Below the pieces are notes generated by a model. It saw only the letters and a list, made by a program, of their open reading frames with translations, did not search any database and was not told where the DNA came from. Positions 44,938 to 54,417 of a stretch of 64,000 nt of DNA are shown in pieces. The first letter of the stretch is position 1, and each line of letters starts with the position of its first letter. The stretch comes from Desulfogranum japonicum DSM 18378 (GTDB taxonomy: Bacteria > Desulfobacterota > Desulfobulbia > Desulfobulbales > Desulfobulbaceae), in the NCBI RefSeq assembly GCF_000429945.1, contig NZ_AUCV01000001.1:310001-374000 (forward strand), given 5' to 3'. The position numbers and the translations under genes were made by a program.

Positions 44938-45503
44938 ATAATATCCTGACTTTTTATAAGTGGAAAAAAATAATAACAAAAAGTAAATTGTTTGATTTTA
45001 GATATTATTTCTTTACGTATTCAGATATTAGGTTGGGTGATATTGATCCTGTTTCACATTATATAAAGTATGGTGAAAAGGAAGGACGTTTTCCTAATAG
45101 AAATTTTGATCCAAAATATTATAGAGATACATATCCAGACGTTGATGCAAGTGAACTGAATGCATTTGTACATTATATTTTATATGGAAAACAACAAGAT
45201 CGATTTGTTAATCATGGTCAATATATACAAAATGAAGAAGAATTGTATTGGTATAAAATAATTAGTGAAAGCGGTATGTTTGATGTTAGCTATTATTTGG
45301 AAAGTAATAGTGAAGTGTTAAACGCTTCTGTGGATCCAATCATGCATTATATAAAAAATGGTGTTTCTCAAAAGAAAAATCCTTCTAAATCTTTTGATAC
45401 GTATTTCTATTTGCATTTCCATAAGGATGTTCAGGCCAGTAATATGAATCCGTTTGTACACTATATTTTATATGGTAAAAAAGAGGGAAGATGTTGTTCT
45501 TAG
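44934..45503 (+). CDS. Tandem-repeat protein of the FDxxYY/HYIxxGxxEGR type
   Basis: The 189-residue protein is built of four repeats of about 38 residues (start points near residues 19, 57, 107 and 145). Each has the pattern FDxxYY...D...HYIxYGxxEGR (for example FDPKYYRDTYPDVDASELNA then FVHYILYGKQQDR). These repeats usually precede glycosyltransferase domains, but this gene has no catalytic domain. It overlaps the sulfotransferase-like gene by 4 bases (ATGA) and its 3' end abuts the next gene, which begins with four more such repeats. It may be a split-off N-terminus. Confidence 0.75.
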   Translation: MNNILTFYKWKKIITKSKLFDFRYYFFTYSDIRLGDIDPVSHYIKYGEKEGRFPNRNFDPKYYRDTYPDVDASELNAFVHYILYGKQQDRFVNHGQYIQNEEELYWYKIISESGMFDVSYYLESNSEVLNASVDPIMHYIKNGVSQKKNPSKSFDTYFYLHFHKDVQASNMNPFVHYILYGKKEGRCCS

Positions 45504-45588
45504 ATGGAAAAATAGCTATGTATACAAAACCGTTTTTTGTAACTATGAGATATTATGTAGATCGAGGAAACAGAGACCAGTAGAAAAT

Positions 45589-47841
45589 ATGAATGTTGCG
45601 CTTAGACAAAAATTACGGCATCTGAGAAGAAAAATACTAAAATTACGTTTTAGTCTTTATAGGCCTTATCAAAAAATTCTTCAGTCTGGCCTGTTTGATG
45701 AAGAATATTATTTTCGAACGAACGAAGATTTATCTCGAGACGAAATTGATCCCCTTATTCATTATCTGCAATATGGTCATGCTGAGGGGCGTAAACCCAA
45801 TTGTCTTTTCGAAACTGCCTGGTATCCTGGGAAATATCGGAAGGTATTGATCAAGGGTACAAATCCTCTCTACCATTATATTTGCAAAGGGTGGAAGGAA
45901 GGAAAGAATCCTTGTGCACTCTTTGAGACACGGTACTATCTGCAGTCTCACCCTGAGATAGCGAATAAAGGCATTAATCCTTTATTTCACTACCTACAGT
46001 ATGGAGCATGGAATGGCAGTTGGCCAAACCCACGGTTTGACTCCGCATTTTATCTGAGTTTAAGTCCTGAACTCTTTGAAACTAAAGAGAATCCTCTAGC
46101 CCATTATATGAGGCGCGGTAAATGGGAAGGCCGGTCAACCATGGAGCGGGAGATCGAGTTTGATTATGCTCCTACCATAAGCTTATTGACTCCGGTTTAT
46201 AACGTACCTGAATCATTTTTGCGCGATTGTGTGCAATCTGTACTTCTGCAAAGTTATCCCCATTGGGAGCTTTGTCTAGCGGATGACGGGAGTTCAGCAG
46301 CGCATATTCGTCCGGTATTGGAAGAGTTAAGCAGGAAGGATACCCGTATAAAAGTTGTCTGTTTAGACGAAAATAAAGGTATAGCTGGTGCCACAAATGC
46401 CGCAGCATCTCTTGCTACAGGTGAGTATATAGGATTTTTGGATAATGACGATGAACTGACCCGTGACGCATTGCTGGAGGTGGTTCGTCTACTCAACGAG
46501 CAAAAAGCGGATATTATATATTCCGATGAATGTATTGTTAACAGCGCCGGAGAATTACTTGAGTGCCATTATAAACCGGATTATTCTCCGGATTTGCTCC
46601 GCACTCACAATTATATTACCCATTTTCTGGTTATTCGGAGAGAACTTTTCCAACAGGTTGGAGGGGTGGGAACAGAGTATAATGGTGCTCAGGACTACGA
46701 TCTTCTCCTTAAAGTAACAGATAAAACCAATGCGATTCGGCACATACCTCAGGTCTTATATCGTTGGCGAACCATAGAAACTTCAACAAGTGCCAATCCT
46801 GATGCGAAATCGTATGCCCATGATGCCGGCAAAAAGGCGTTGCAGGCCTCACTGCAAAGGCAAAACGTTGCTGCTGATGTTCTTGATGCCAATCTTCCTT
46901 TCTATTATAGAGTAAGAAGGCAACTTACGCATCAGCCATTGGTTTCAATAATTATTCCCTTCCATAATCAGCCCCAATTGCTCCAGCAGTGCATTGAATC
47001 GGTTGTAACTGTTACCTCCTACGATAATATCGAGATTCTTGGGGTGAGTAATAACAGCGATGATCCGGCAGTGTTTGAGCTGATGAATGCATTGAGTCAC
47101 AAGTATGAACAGGTTCGTTTTTTCGAATTCAACCATCCGTTCAACTATTCGGAAATCAATAATTATGCAGTGAATTTGAGCAAGGGGGAACATGTCGTTT
47201 TGATGAATAACGACATAGAGGTTCTAAATCATGACTGGCTTGCTTGTATGCTTGAGCATTCACAACGTGAGGATGTCGGCGCTGTTGGGGCTAAACTGTA
47301 TTATCCCGACGACACCATTCAGCATGCCGGGGTTATTCTTGGCATTGGCGGATTTGCCGGACACGCGCACAGACACGCTGACCGAAAGGATCCCGGCTAC
47401 TTCAACAGATTAAACTGTATACAGGATTTCAGTGCTGTAACTGCAGCCTTGCTCATGGTAAAAAGGCGTTTGTATGATCATGTCGGAGGACTTGATGAAG
47501 AGCACTTGGGGATAGCGCTGAACGATGTTGATTTTTGCTTGAAACTTCGTGAAGCAGGGTTTCTTAATGTGTTTACTCCATATGCAGAGGCATATCATCA
47601 CGAATCTGCGTCACGCGGTTATGAGGATACTGCTGCCAAAAAGAAACGATTCAATAAAGAGGTGGCGTATTTTAAAGAGCGATGGGCTGAAATTTTGGAG
47701 CATGGCGACCCCTATTACAACCTCAACCTTTGTACGTATCGAGAAGATTTTGCTCGTGATACCTATGTGAGCTGGTATACCTCTGATGAAGAGCGAAAGG
47801 CGATTCTTACACAACTTGGAGTGAGAATTTCTGATCAATAG
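45589..47841 (+). CDS. Two-domain GT2 glycosyltransferase with N-terminal repeats
   Basis: The product is about 750 residues. The first 185 contain four FDxxYY...HYLxxGxxEGR repeats. A first GT2 domain follows (PTISLLTPVYNVPESFLRDC, ADDGSS, FLDNDDELTRDA), and then a second (VSIIIPFHNQPQLLQQCIES, VLMNNDIEV, LNDVDFCLKLREAGF, AYHHESASRG). It likely adds one or two sugars to the exported glycan. I chose the ATG at 45589; the frame is open back to 45454 but that part overlaps the repeat gene and has no repeat signature. Confidence 0.85.
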   Translation: MNVALRQKLRHLRRKILKLRFSLYRPYQKILQSGLFDEEYYFRTNEDLSRDEIDPLIHYLQYGHAEGRKPNCLFETAWYPGKYRKVLIKGTNPLYHYICKGWKEGKNPCALFETRYYLQSHPEIANKGINPLFHYLQYGAWNGSWPNPRFDSAFYLSLSPELFETKENPLAHYMRRGKWEGRSTMEREIEFDYAPTISLLTPVYNVPESFLRDCVQSVLLQSYPHWELCLADDGSSAAHIRPVLEELSRKDTRIKVVCLDENKGIAGATNAAASLATGEYIGFLDNDDELTRDALLEVVRLLNEQKADIIYSDECIVNSAGELLECHYKPDYSPDLLRTHNYITHFLVIRRELFQQVGGVGTEYNGAQDYDLLLKVTDKTNAIRHIPQVLYRWRTIETSTSANPDAKSYAHDAGKKALQASLQRQNVAADVLDANLPFYYRVRRQLTHQPLVSIIIPFHNQPQLLQQCIESVVTVTSYDNIEILGVSNNSDDPAVFELMNALSHKYEQVRFFEFNHPFNYSEINNYAVNLSKGEHVVLMNNDIEVLNHDWLACMLEHSQREDVGAVGAKLYYPDDTIQHAGVILGIGGFAGHAHRHADRKDPGYFNRLNCIQDFSAVTAALLMVKRRLYDHVGGLDEEHLGIALNDVDFCLKLREAGFLNVFTPYAEAYHHESASRGYEDTAAKKKRFNKEVAYFKERWAEILEHGDPYYNLNLCTYREDFARDTYVSWYTSDEERKAILTQLGVRISDQ

Positions 47842-47960
47842 TCCATATCCGTGAAGGGATGTTGACACAGGTGTGGATATGCTTGACATAATACTGAAAA
47901 TACAATCATTATTCGATGGCACCCGTAACAGGGAGGTTTCGTTGATTGATTTAAATAGTC

Positions 47961-49970
47961 ATGAGGGACACAGGCTGGTCTATGCAGGATAATCATTCGT
48001 CGGAGCAGGAACGTTTAATTCGTGAACAGGCTCGAACCATCGAACGTCTGAATAAGCAAATACAGGAAATGGAGCAATCCAAGGTTTGGCGTATTGCGGA
48101 ATTTTTTCGCAGGCTTATCCGGGTACATTTCTTGAACTGGTTTCCGTCCATTCAGATATATTATTTGCCCCTTTTCAAAAGGACCTTCCGGCGTTATGTG
48201 TTACAACCTTTAATACGTGGTGGCTTCGTCGCTGATTCCTATACCAAGTGGATGCGCCTGGAAGAACAGTTCGTAAAGCAAACCGTTGCAAGAAGTAAGA
48301 AGATGGAGAGTTCTGCTAAACTGCCAACCATAAGTCTCCTGATGCCTGTCTATAACGTCGAGCCCGTCTGGCTTGAGGCTGCGATTTGCTCGGTGCTTGA
48401 CCAGTCATATGGCCGTTGGCAGTTGTGCATTGCAGATGACTGTTCTACCAAGCCAGGCATAAGGCCGATGCTTGAGGCGTTTGCTCGGAAAGATGAACGT
48501 ATTACCATTTCATTTTTAGCGGAAAATCTTGGCATAGTTGGTGCCTCAAACGCTGCTCTTGAAATGGCGACGGGTGATTATATCGGTCTGCTGGATAATG
48601 ATGACACCCTGGCTCCCCACGCTTTACAACTGGTGGCAGAAGCTATTGATGAAAAGCCGGAAGCAGAATGTTTTTATAGTGACGAGGATAAGATATCTGA
48701 GCAAGGCAGACGCTACGAACCATTTTTTAAGCCTGATTGGTCCCCAGATACCCTGCGAAGCTATAATTACTTGTGTCATTTCACGGTCATCAAGAGAGAT
48801 TTGTTCCTTTCTCTGGGCGGCTTTCGCCCTGGGTATGATGGATCCCAGGATTATGATCTATTTCTTCGTGTAAGCGAACAGGCTCGTGAAATCGAACATA
48901 TCCCGCATATCCTCTATCACTGGAGAGCAATTGAGGGGTCGGTAGGAAAACGGGGAGATGCGAAAATGTATGCTTACGACAGCGCAAAAAAAGCTCTGAA
49001 CGATCATCTTGACCGCCTGCACCTGCCAGCAAAAGTCGAAGATGGTCTTTTTCTGGGATCCTATAGAATTCGCTACCAGCTTGCCGGTCAGCATCGCGTA
49101 GCAATAATTATTCCGACCAAAGACAAGGTTTCTGTGCTCAAACGATGCGTGGACTCCATTCTATCCTGCTCCACCTACGGGAACTACCACGTCTATATTG
49201 TGGATAATGGGAGTAGCGAACAGGCAACTTTTGAATATTACGCATCTCTGGATGAGCAGAAAAGGGTTTCTCTCTTTCATTTTGACGAGCCGTTTAATTT
49301 TTCCAAAATCAATAATTTTGCCGTTCGAGAAACAAAAGAGGAGTTTCTTGTGTTTCTCAATAACGACACCGAGATCCTTTCTCCGGAGTGGCTTGAAGAA
49401 ATGCTTGGATATGCCCAGCGGCAAGATGTCGGAGCTGTTGGCTCGTTGCTCTATTACCCCAACAATACCGTACAACATGGGGGGATAATTATGGGCATTG
49501 GCGGGGTCGCAGGACACAGTCATAAATATTTTCATCGGCGGGAATACGGGTATTTCGGCAGGTTGAAAATCGTCCAGAATTTAAGCGGGGTTACGGCTGC
49601 CTGTCTTATGATGAGACGCTCGGTGTTCGAGGAGGTCGGGGGATTCGAGGAGTTCCTCAGTCATGCCTTTAATGATGTGGACCTCTGTCTGAAAGTCAGA
49701 AGCAGGGGATACCTGATTGTGTATACTCCATTCGCAGAATTGTATCATCACGAATCAATAAGCCGTGGGTATGAGACAACCCCTGAAAAAAAAGACCGTT
49801 TTCATCAGGAATGGGCTTTTTGTGATAACAGATGGGGGCATATGTTTCAGGCAGGTGATCCATATTATAATTGCCACCTGACTTTATTGAGAGAAGACTT
49901 CTCCATTGGTTTAGGTGAAGCAGCAAGATACAAATCTGATAAATCCGGGGTTGTAGATAAAGGTTTATAA
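47961..49970 (+). CDS. Two-domain GT2 glycosyltransferase
   Basis: The 669-residue protein has a short coiled coil (10-45), then one GT2 domain (PTISLLMPVYNVEPVWLEAA, ADDCSTKPG, LLDNDDTLAPHA) and a second (VAIIIPTKDKVSVLKRCVDS, FLNNDTEILSPEW, NDVDLCLKVRSRG, LYHHESISRG). The architecture matches the preceding gene without the repeats, and many motifs are shared, so the two may be ancient duplicates. An ATG at 47982 is an alternative start. Confidence 0.88.
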   Translation: MRDTGWSMQDNHSSEQERLIREQARTIERLNKQIQEMEQSKVWRIAEFFRRLIRVHFLNWFPSIQIYYLPLFKRTFRRYVLQPLIRGGFVADSYTKWMRLEEQFVKQTVARSKKMESSAKLPTISLLMPVYNVEPVWLEAAICSVLDQSYGRWQLCIADDCSTKPGIRPMLEAFARKDERITISFLAENLGIVGASNAALEMATGDYIGLLDNDDTLAPHALQLVAEAIDEKPEAECFYSDEDKISEQGRRYEPFFKPDWSPDTLRSYNYLCHFTVIKRDLFLSLGGFRPGYDGSQDYDLFLRVSEQAREIEHIPHILYHWRAIEGSVGKRGDAKMYAYDSAKKALNDHLDRLHLPAKVEDGLFLGSYRIRYQLAGQHRVAIIIPTKDKVSVLKRCVDSILSCSTYGNYHVYIVDNGSSEQATFEYYASLDEQKRVSLFHFDEPFNFSKINNFAVRETKEEFLVFLNNDTEILSPEWLEEMLGYAQRQDVGAVGSLLYYPNNTVQHGGIIMGIGGVAGHSHKYFHRREYGYFGRLKIVQNLSGVTAACLMMRRSVFEEVGGFEEFLSHAFNDVDLCLKVRSRGYLIVYTPFAELYHHESISRGYETTPEKKDRFHQEWAFCDNRWGHMFQAGDPYYNCHLTLLREDFSIGLGEAARYKSDKSGVVDKGL

Positions 49971-49991
49971 TTTCAAAGAGATTGGGTGGTG

Positions 49992-52433
49992 ATGACAAGC
50001 AGATGCGATACAGTTACTGAGACGCCTTCACGGAATAATGTCTTTTCGCTGATGTCCGGCCGAACCTGGTTGGTAATAGCCTTTACACTTATTTGGAGCA
50101 TCGTCTTCTATAAATACCTTGTTCTTGATAAAGTATTTATTTTCAGTCAGTTGGCCATTGACTCGGTGAGCCAGTTTTATCCGGTCGATTATTTTCGCAT
50201 TAAGAATTATCTTGCTGGCCAAATACCTTTCTGGTCGTTTCAATTGGATCTGGGAACGAATATTTATGGTATAATGACCAACATCAGCCCTTTTGACATA
50301 CTGCTGGTGCCATTTGGTCCAGATCATTTTCACACTGCAATACATCTTGCTGTTTTTTTAAAGCTTTTTGGGTGCTGTGTTTTTTTTCATGCCTTTTTAC
50401 GCCGGTTGAACATAGCCACTCCCTGGGCTTTGACAGGTGCTCTTCTATTTACCTTCAACGGATATCTGTTAGTCAACAGTCACTGGTACCATTATTCCAA
50501 TTATGCGGTTTTCATCGCTTTGTTTCTTCTCTTCTTTGAGGTCTGGTTTCAAGATGGTCGCTGGCTGCCCCTGGTACTTGTACTCGGCCTTATTCCTCTC
50601 AAGGGGGAATTGCAGTTGCTGCAAATGGTTGCTTTTGGCAGTGTGTACGTATTTTTTCGTGCTGTAAATGTTTTTGGTTGGTCATGGCACGTAGTACGAA
50701 CTTTTTTTTGGTTAGGTGTGTTTTTTTCCCTTGGGGTATGCATTCAGTCGTATCTATTACTGCCAAATATTCTTACTATTCTCTCTTCTTCCCGTGCGGC
50801 TGCTGCTGTCGATCACATTTCTCTTGGAGAAAAAATCGCCTACATTCTGCGTGTGGAAAATTGGGAAGTCATTAAGATTATCTTTGCCCGAATGACAGCC
50901 AATGATTTGCTTGGTTCCTGGACTGGCTATCATGGCATGTATAATTATTTTGAAGATTCCACGCTCTATTCAGGGATTCTTACCTTACTACTCTTGCCTC
51001 TGTGTTTTGTAAGAACTGCAGGGACAAGACTTTTATGGAGTTTTCCTTTCGTATGCAGCATTATTTTCCTCTTTCCTCAAATGCGTTGGGCATTGAATGG
51101 CTTTGCAAGCGGCACGTTTAAGTACATATCTCTCTATGTCAGTACGTTTTCCATTATCTGCTGTGTATTTCTGCTTCAAAATTGGGTAGATAAGAACTCC
51201 CGGAGTAATATCGTTACTACTGGCAGCGGGCGAATCAACTGGTTGATTGTTTTACTCTGTTGGGCCGGTCTCATTGTTGTTTGTCTGATTGACCTGTTGT
51301 TCGGATCTTTTTTAAGCTTACGCGCAGATTCAAAAGTTGTTCAGCAGGCACTTTTTCTGGTTGTCACGTATGTATCTCTTCTTGTTGTATCCTGGAAATT
51401 TCCCCGGTGTTCTTGGTCGAGATATCTGTTGGTGGCAGTGATAATTATTGAGATAGTTCTTTTTTCCAGACAAACCGTTAGTCGAAACCGTGGCGCTCTT
51501 CCCCCTACTTTTGTGCAACAGGGCCGGTTTTATTTTTCCCCCTCAACACAATCTGCTTTACATCAGATACAGTCCACAGACACTTCCTTTTATCGTATAG
51601 AGAAGGGGTATAATGACGGCCACCTTAATGATGCCATGATCCAGGGGTATAATGGTACTTCTGCCTATTTTGGGTTTGTCAGTTCAGGCGTTGTCCAGTT
51701 TTATCGACATTTTGGACTTTCTCTGAACTCACCGAGATTGTCTTCGTATCGATACGGTATGGAAAAACGGGCCGACCTGCAGACATTGCTTGCAGTTAAG
51801 TATTTTTTGTGTCGAACTGATGAAGAGTGTGGCGGGCTGCAAAATTTCACCTTACGTGATGAGATTGATGGGGTAAAAATATATCAAAATCAAAATGTTA
51901 ATGGGTTTGCACGGATGTACTATGCCCAATGTCCTGCTATAGATTTTCAATCCTATTCTTCTGTTCAAAAAGATAGACTGACCAAAACAGCTGTGATTAC
52001 GGAGCAAAAACTTCCAGATGTCCAGCTGGATTGCAGAGGGGCAGGTGATATTGAAGGGGAGGCAAGGAACCAAGACCAGTTTATTTTGGAACAGTGGCAG
52101 CAGGATTACTTCAAGGGTAACATACAGGTAACCCGGCCCGGTATACTGTTTTTCCCAATCCCCTATGATCGGGGCTGGCAGGTTATGGTGAATGGGATTC
52201 CGGCAGATCTCTATCCTCTTGATTATGGTTTTATGGGTATTGCCCTGCAAGACAGGGGCCCAAAGGAAGTCGTACTGCACTACCAACCACCATTCATGGG
52301 GCTTGCCATTGTCGTGTCAGTTCTGGCACTTGCCTTCAGCTTGTTAATGTATTGGCGATATCCTTGTGTGGCGGGCTATCGCAACAGAGAAAAAGGAAAA
52401 CCGAATTATAGGGGAACGGATGACAATAAATAA
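49992..52433 (+). CDS. YfhO-like multi-pass membrane protein
   Basis: The product is about 813 residues with roughly ten to twelve hydrophobic segments in the first 520, then a soluble C-terminal half ending in one more membrane segment (MGLAIVVSVLALAFSLLMYW). YfhO-family proteins belong to the GT-C superfamily and modify polymers on the outer face of the inner membrane using lipid-linked sugars. The stretch QLAIDSVSQFYPVDYFRI in the first loop and FPIPYDRGWQVMVNGIPADL near the end are characteristic. GTG starts at 49986/49989 are also in frame. Confidence 0.82.
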   Translation: MTSRCDTVTETPSRNNVFSLMSGRTWLVIAFTLIWSIVFYKYLVLDKVFIFSQLAIDSVSQFYPVDYFRIKNYLAGQIPFWSFQLDLGTNIYGIMTNISPFDILLVPFGPDHFHTAIHLAVFLKLFGCCVFFHAFLRRLNIATPWALTGALLFTFNGYLLVNSHWYHYSNYAVFIALFLLFFEVWFQDGRWLPLVLVLGLIPLKGELQLLQMVAFGSVYVFFRAVNVFGWSWHVVRTFFWLGVFFSLGVCIQSYLLLPNILTILSSSRAAAAVDHISLGEKIAYILRVENWEVIKIIFARMTANDLLGSWTGYHGMYNYFEDSTLYSGILTLLLLPLCFVRTAGTRLLWSFPFVCSIIFLFPQMRWALNGFASGTFKYISLYVSTFSIICCVFLLQNWVDKNSRSNIVTTGSGRINWLIVLLCWAGLIVVCLIDLLFGSFLSLRADSKVVQQALFLVVTYVSLLVVSWKFPRCSWSRYLLVAVIIIEIVLFSRQTVSRNRGALPPTFVQQGRFYFSPSTQSALHQIQSTDTSFYRIEKGYNDGHLNDAMIQGYNGTSAYFGFVSSGVVQFYRHFGLSLNSPRLSSYRYGMEKRADLQTLLAVKYFLCRTDEECGGLQNFTLRDEIDGVKIYQNQNVNGFARMYYAQCPAIDFQSYSSVQKDRLTKTAVITEQKLPDVQLDCRGAGDIEGEARNQDQFILEQWQQDYFKGNIQVTRPGILFFPIPYDRGWQVMVNGIPADLYPLDYGFMGIALQDRGPKEVVLHYQPPFMGLAIVVSVLALAFSLLMYWRYPCVAGYRNREKGKPNYRGTDDNK

Positions 52434-52584
52434 TCCGATCTTTTCAGGCTCTCAATTCAATCCCATTGGTTGTTCAATGGGGACAATGCGGCAAACTTTC
52501 TTAAAGAGTACCTGAAGACAGTTTTATGTTACAACAGGTTGTTATTTCATTGTGTAAAAAAAATATGAGGAATACGAAGTAGTA

Positions 52585-53418
52585 ATGGCGGAATCGTCTT
52601 CTGTAACCATCATTATTGTTACCCATAATGCTGATGCATATTTTGCAGCCTGTCTTGATTCGCTCTATGGGCAGTCCCTGGCGCCTCGACAAGTTCTGGT
52701 TGTGGATTCTGGCTCCCGATCCGTTGATTATCTTGAGAAACTTGGAAACGCGTATCCTTTTATAACTGTTCAAGAAGATAATATCGGTTTTTCCAGAGCA
52801 AATAATGCAGGGTTATCATGTTGTGACATGGAGAGCGATTTTTTTATATTTCTTAATCCCGATACCGTGTTGCCTTCAAAATGTCTGGAAACTGCATGTG
52901 CAGAATTGAAAAGTTGCCCTGAAGCCGGATGCCTCACCCCACGGCTGCTAGGATATGACTTGCAAGGGCAGGCTCCAAGCGGCAGACTGGATTCAACGGG
53001 CATTTTCCGCAAAGCGTATGGCAGGTGGTATGATCGTGGTCAGGGGGAAGTGGAGCATGGGCAGTATTCATCGCGAGAGTTTGTTCCTGCTGCATGCGGT
53101 GCTTTTTTTTTCATGAGAAAAGAGGCGCTGCAAGATGTCTTATTGGCTCCTGACACCTTGTTTGAGCCGGAGTTTTTTCTGTATAAAGAGGATATTGAAT
53201 TAAGTCTTCGGCTACGCAGAAAAGGGTGGCGTATCCTATACAGCCCGAGTGTGATCGCTTATCACGGCCGTGGCTGGCAGGCAGATCGAAAAAAAATGGA
53301 GTACGGATTGCGAATGCAGGCTGCCCGAAATGAAATGATATTGTACAGGAAACATCCTTCGCCATACTTCTTCTGGGCAATGTTGAAATGGCTGCTGGTA
53401 AAATATTTTCGCATTTAA
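52585..53418 (+). CDS. GT2 glycosyltransferase, rhamnosyltransferase-like
   Basis: The 277-residue GT2-family enzyme has VTIIIVTHNADAYFAACLDSL, VVDSGSRS, NIGFSRANNAGLSC, FFIFLNPDTVLP, AACGAFFFMRKEAL and FLYKEDIELSLRLRRKGWRI. It resembles WbbL-type dTDP-rhamnose transferases, but the sugar is an inference. It follows the YfhO-like gene by about 150 bases on the same strand. Confidence 0.88.
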   Translation: MAESSSVTIIIVTHNADAYFAACLDSLYGQSLAPRQVLVVDSGSRSVDYLEKLGNAYPFITVQEDNIGFSRANNAGLSCCDMESDFFIFLNPDTVLPSKCLETACAELKSCPEAGCLTPRLLGYDLQGQAPSGRLDSTGIFRKAYGRWYDRGQGEVEHGQYSSREFVPAACGAFFFMRKEALQDVLLAPDTLFEPEFFLYKEDIELSLRLRRKGWRILYSPSVIAYHGRGWQADRKKMEYGLRMQAARNEMILYRKHPSPYFFWAMLKWLLVKYFRI

Positions 53419-53472
53419 TACATAGTTCACGGTGAACACCATTTCACTGTATTCCCCAAAGAGATATCCGTT

Positions 53473-54396
53473 GTGCAACAACCAATACCTGCAGTTTCCG
53501 TTATTATACCGACGCTGAACGCTGAGTCCTGTCTTGAAGGCCTCCTTGAGAGCCTTTCACGGCAGACAGTTCTCCCTGACGAAATTCTCGTTATTGATTC
53601 CAGTTCGTCGGACAGCACTCATGCCATTTGTCGGAAATACCAAGTCAATCTTAGAATTATTTCCCGTGAAACGTTCGATCATGGCAATACTCGAACTCTC
53701 GCAGCACAAAAGGCGATTGGCGATCTACTTGTTTACTTTACCCAGGATGCTTTGCCTATGGATGATACAGCGCTGGAAAAGTTGCTGCGTCCATTGCTTG
53801 AGCATAAAGAGATCGCTGCGTCATATGGTCGGCAATTGGCTCATCCTGGAGCTTCGTTGATCAGTGAACATCTACGCCTCTTCAATTATCCGGGCATTTC
53901 TGAAAAAAGATGCTTCCATGACCGGCATACATTCGGTTTTAAAACTGTTTTCATCTCCAATTCGTTTGCAGCGTATAAAAGAAAACCTTTAACCGATGCA
54001 GGGTATTTCCCGCAACGGCAGATTTTTGGTGAAGACACCTGTGCTTTGGCTCGGATGTTGCGAGATGGGTATTGTGTGCAGTATGTACATGATGCCTGTG
54101 TGTATCACTCCCATGACTATACTGTGGCCCAGGATTTTAAACGGTATTTTGACATTGGGGTACTGCATACGTATCGAAAGGATATTTTTGCTCCCTTTGG
54201 TACTCCTGCCGGCACTGGAAAAAAATATGTTCTCTCTGAGATACGCTTTCTTTTAAGGAAGAAAGCATATATACTTGCAGCCCAAAGTGTGTTGCGTAAT
54301 ATGGCAAAATACATTGGCTATATTATTGGTAAAAAATACGAATATTTACCGCGTGTAGTGACTCGCGCGATGAGTATGCATTCTCGTTGGTGGTAA
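53473..54396 (+). CDS. GT2 glycosyltransferase, rhamnosyltransferase-like
   Basis: The 307-residue GT2 enzyme has VSVIIPTLNAESCLEGLLES, VIDSSSSDSTH, DHGNTRTLAAQKAIGDLLVY, FTQDALPMDD and FGEDTCALARMLRDGY. The pattern HGxTRxxA and FLTQDA-like FTQDA is typical of rhamnosyltransferase-type GT2 members. It starts with a GTG at 53473, preceded by AGAG. Confidence 0.88.
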   Translation: MQQPIPAVSVIIPTLNAESCLEGLLESLSRQTVLPDEILVIDSSSSDSTHAICRKYQVNLRIISRETFDHGNTRTLAAQKAIGDLLVYFTQDALPMDDTALEKLLRPLLEHKEIAASYGRQLAHPGASLISEHLRLFNYPGISEKRCFHDRHTFGFKTVFISNSFAAYKRKPLTDAGYFPQRQIFGEDTCALARMLRDGYCVQYVHDACVYHSHDYTVAQDFKRYFDIGVLHTYRKDIFAPFGTPAGTGKKYVLSEIRFLLRKKAYILAAQSVLRNMAKYIGYIIGKKYEYLPRVVTRAMSMHSRWW

Positions 54397-54417
54397 AAAG
54401 ACCACATAGTGTAATTC

